From Candidatus Stahliibacteriota bacterium (GTDB lineage: Bacteria > Hydrothermota > UBA3073): a DNA stretch of 6,171 nucleotides. Below are positions 6,045-6,171 of the stretch, one piece after another. Location of the stretch: contig DAOUSS010000094.1 in the NCBI GenBank assembly GCA_030627085.1, positions 1-6,171 of the forward strand, in the 5' to 3' direction. A model generated the notes under the pieces. It searched no databases, had not been told where the DNA came from, and was given only the letters and a program-made list of their open reading frames with translations. The translations under genes were made by a program, and so were the position numbers. Position 1 is the stretch's first letter, and each line of letters starts with the position of its first letter.

Positions 6045-6054
6045 ACCTCCCTTT
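6045..6054 (-). promoter_or_regulatory. Strong ribosome binding site of the S1 gene
   Basis: AAAGGGAGGT lies seven bases before ATG 6037 and is the strongest Shine-Dalgarno sequence in the window. It rules out the in-frame GTG at 6046, which is formed by the site's own last bases. TATAAA lies directly upstream (6058-6053) but is too close to serve as a -10 box for a transcript that retains this site. Confidence 0.8.
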
Positions 6055-6116
6055 ATAAAAAGCTATTTGCCTTTCACAAAATTCGTAATCCCTTACAACC
6101 CTCGTTTATCGGTATA

Positions 6117-6158
6117 GATGCTCGTAACGAGGCTCGATTTTTTGATGCTCGATGCTCG
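6117..6158. repeat. GATGCTCG short repeats upstream of the S1 gene
   Basis: The octamer GATGCTCG occurs at 6117-6124, 6144-6151 and 6151-6158; the last two overlap by one base, giving a 7-base tandem. A related GGCTCGAT lies at 6131-6138, and CTCG/CGAG at 6121-6131 could form a small four-pair hairpin. No gene is visible between 6038 and the window end, so this lies in the S1 leader or the preceding intergenic region. Short CGAGCATC-type repeats are, from memory, common in environmental draft genomes. Confidence 0.6.
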
Positions 6159-6171
6159 CCTCCATAGGGAT

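Noticed and set aside
6044..6046. GTG start for the S1 gene
   Set aside because: It overlaps the gene's own ribosome binding site; ATG 6037 is correctly spaced.

Overview
The window looks like a stretch of bacterial chromosome from an uncultured, moderately AT-rich lineage. One convergently oriented gene sits at the left, and a long minus-strand operon fills the rest. No rRNA, tRNA, CRISPR array, transposase or phage gene is visible. The phylum cannot be fixed from the sequence. Three things point to an environmental candidate-phylum genome of the kind usually known only from metagenomes: a DUF6754-like membrane cluster, a stand-alone four-helix-bundle (23S rRNA intervening-sequence type) gene with its own repeats, and degenerate intergenic repeats of the ATCAGTG..ATC.GTGGC and CCAAATTCC types. 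That placement is inference.

Layout. The plus strand holds a YjbQ/UPF0047 family gene at 100-510. It faces the minus-strand operon, which reads from right to left: ribosomal protein S1 with six S1 domains (6037-4442); a signal-peptide/FN3/membrane/DUF6754-like protein (4436-3372); a six-helix membrane protein (3366-2746); a four-helix-bundle protein (2741-2340); a protein of about 270 residues with one membrane helix at each end (2167-1346); and another roughly six-helix membrane protein (1153-554). The first two junctions are only 5 bases each.

The operon appears to have been invaded twice, both times exactly between genes. The four-helix-bundle gene with its flanking repeats (about 2181-2744) separates the six-helix protein from the 273-residue protein. 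An imperfect inverted and tandem repeat (about 1180-1334) fills the gap between the 273-residue and 199-residue proteins. Without these, genes for an FN3/DUF6754 protein, a six-helix protein, a doubly anchored protein and a second six-helix protein would run almost end to end behind the S1 gene. That is the pattern expected for subunits of one membrane complex. Its function is not known to me, and it is the best candidate here for an undescribed system.

The most distinctive sequence signal is a perfect 48-base direct repeat (2293-2340 and 2697-2744) bracketing the four-helix-bundle gene. The right copy carries that gene's start codons. The left copy begins at its stop codon and carries the same start codons again, behind an SD-like AGAAGGGG. 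The cassette therefore looks like a unit able to duplicate or excise by recombination, and it takes its ribosome binding site from whatever gene lies upstream.
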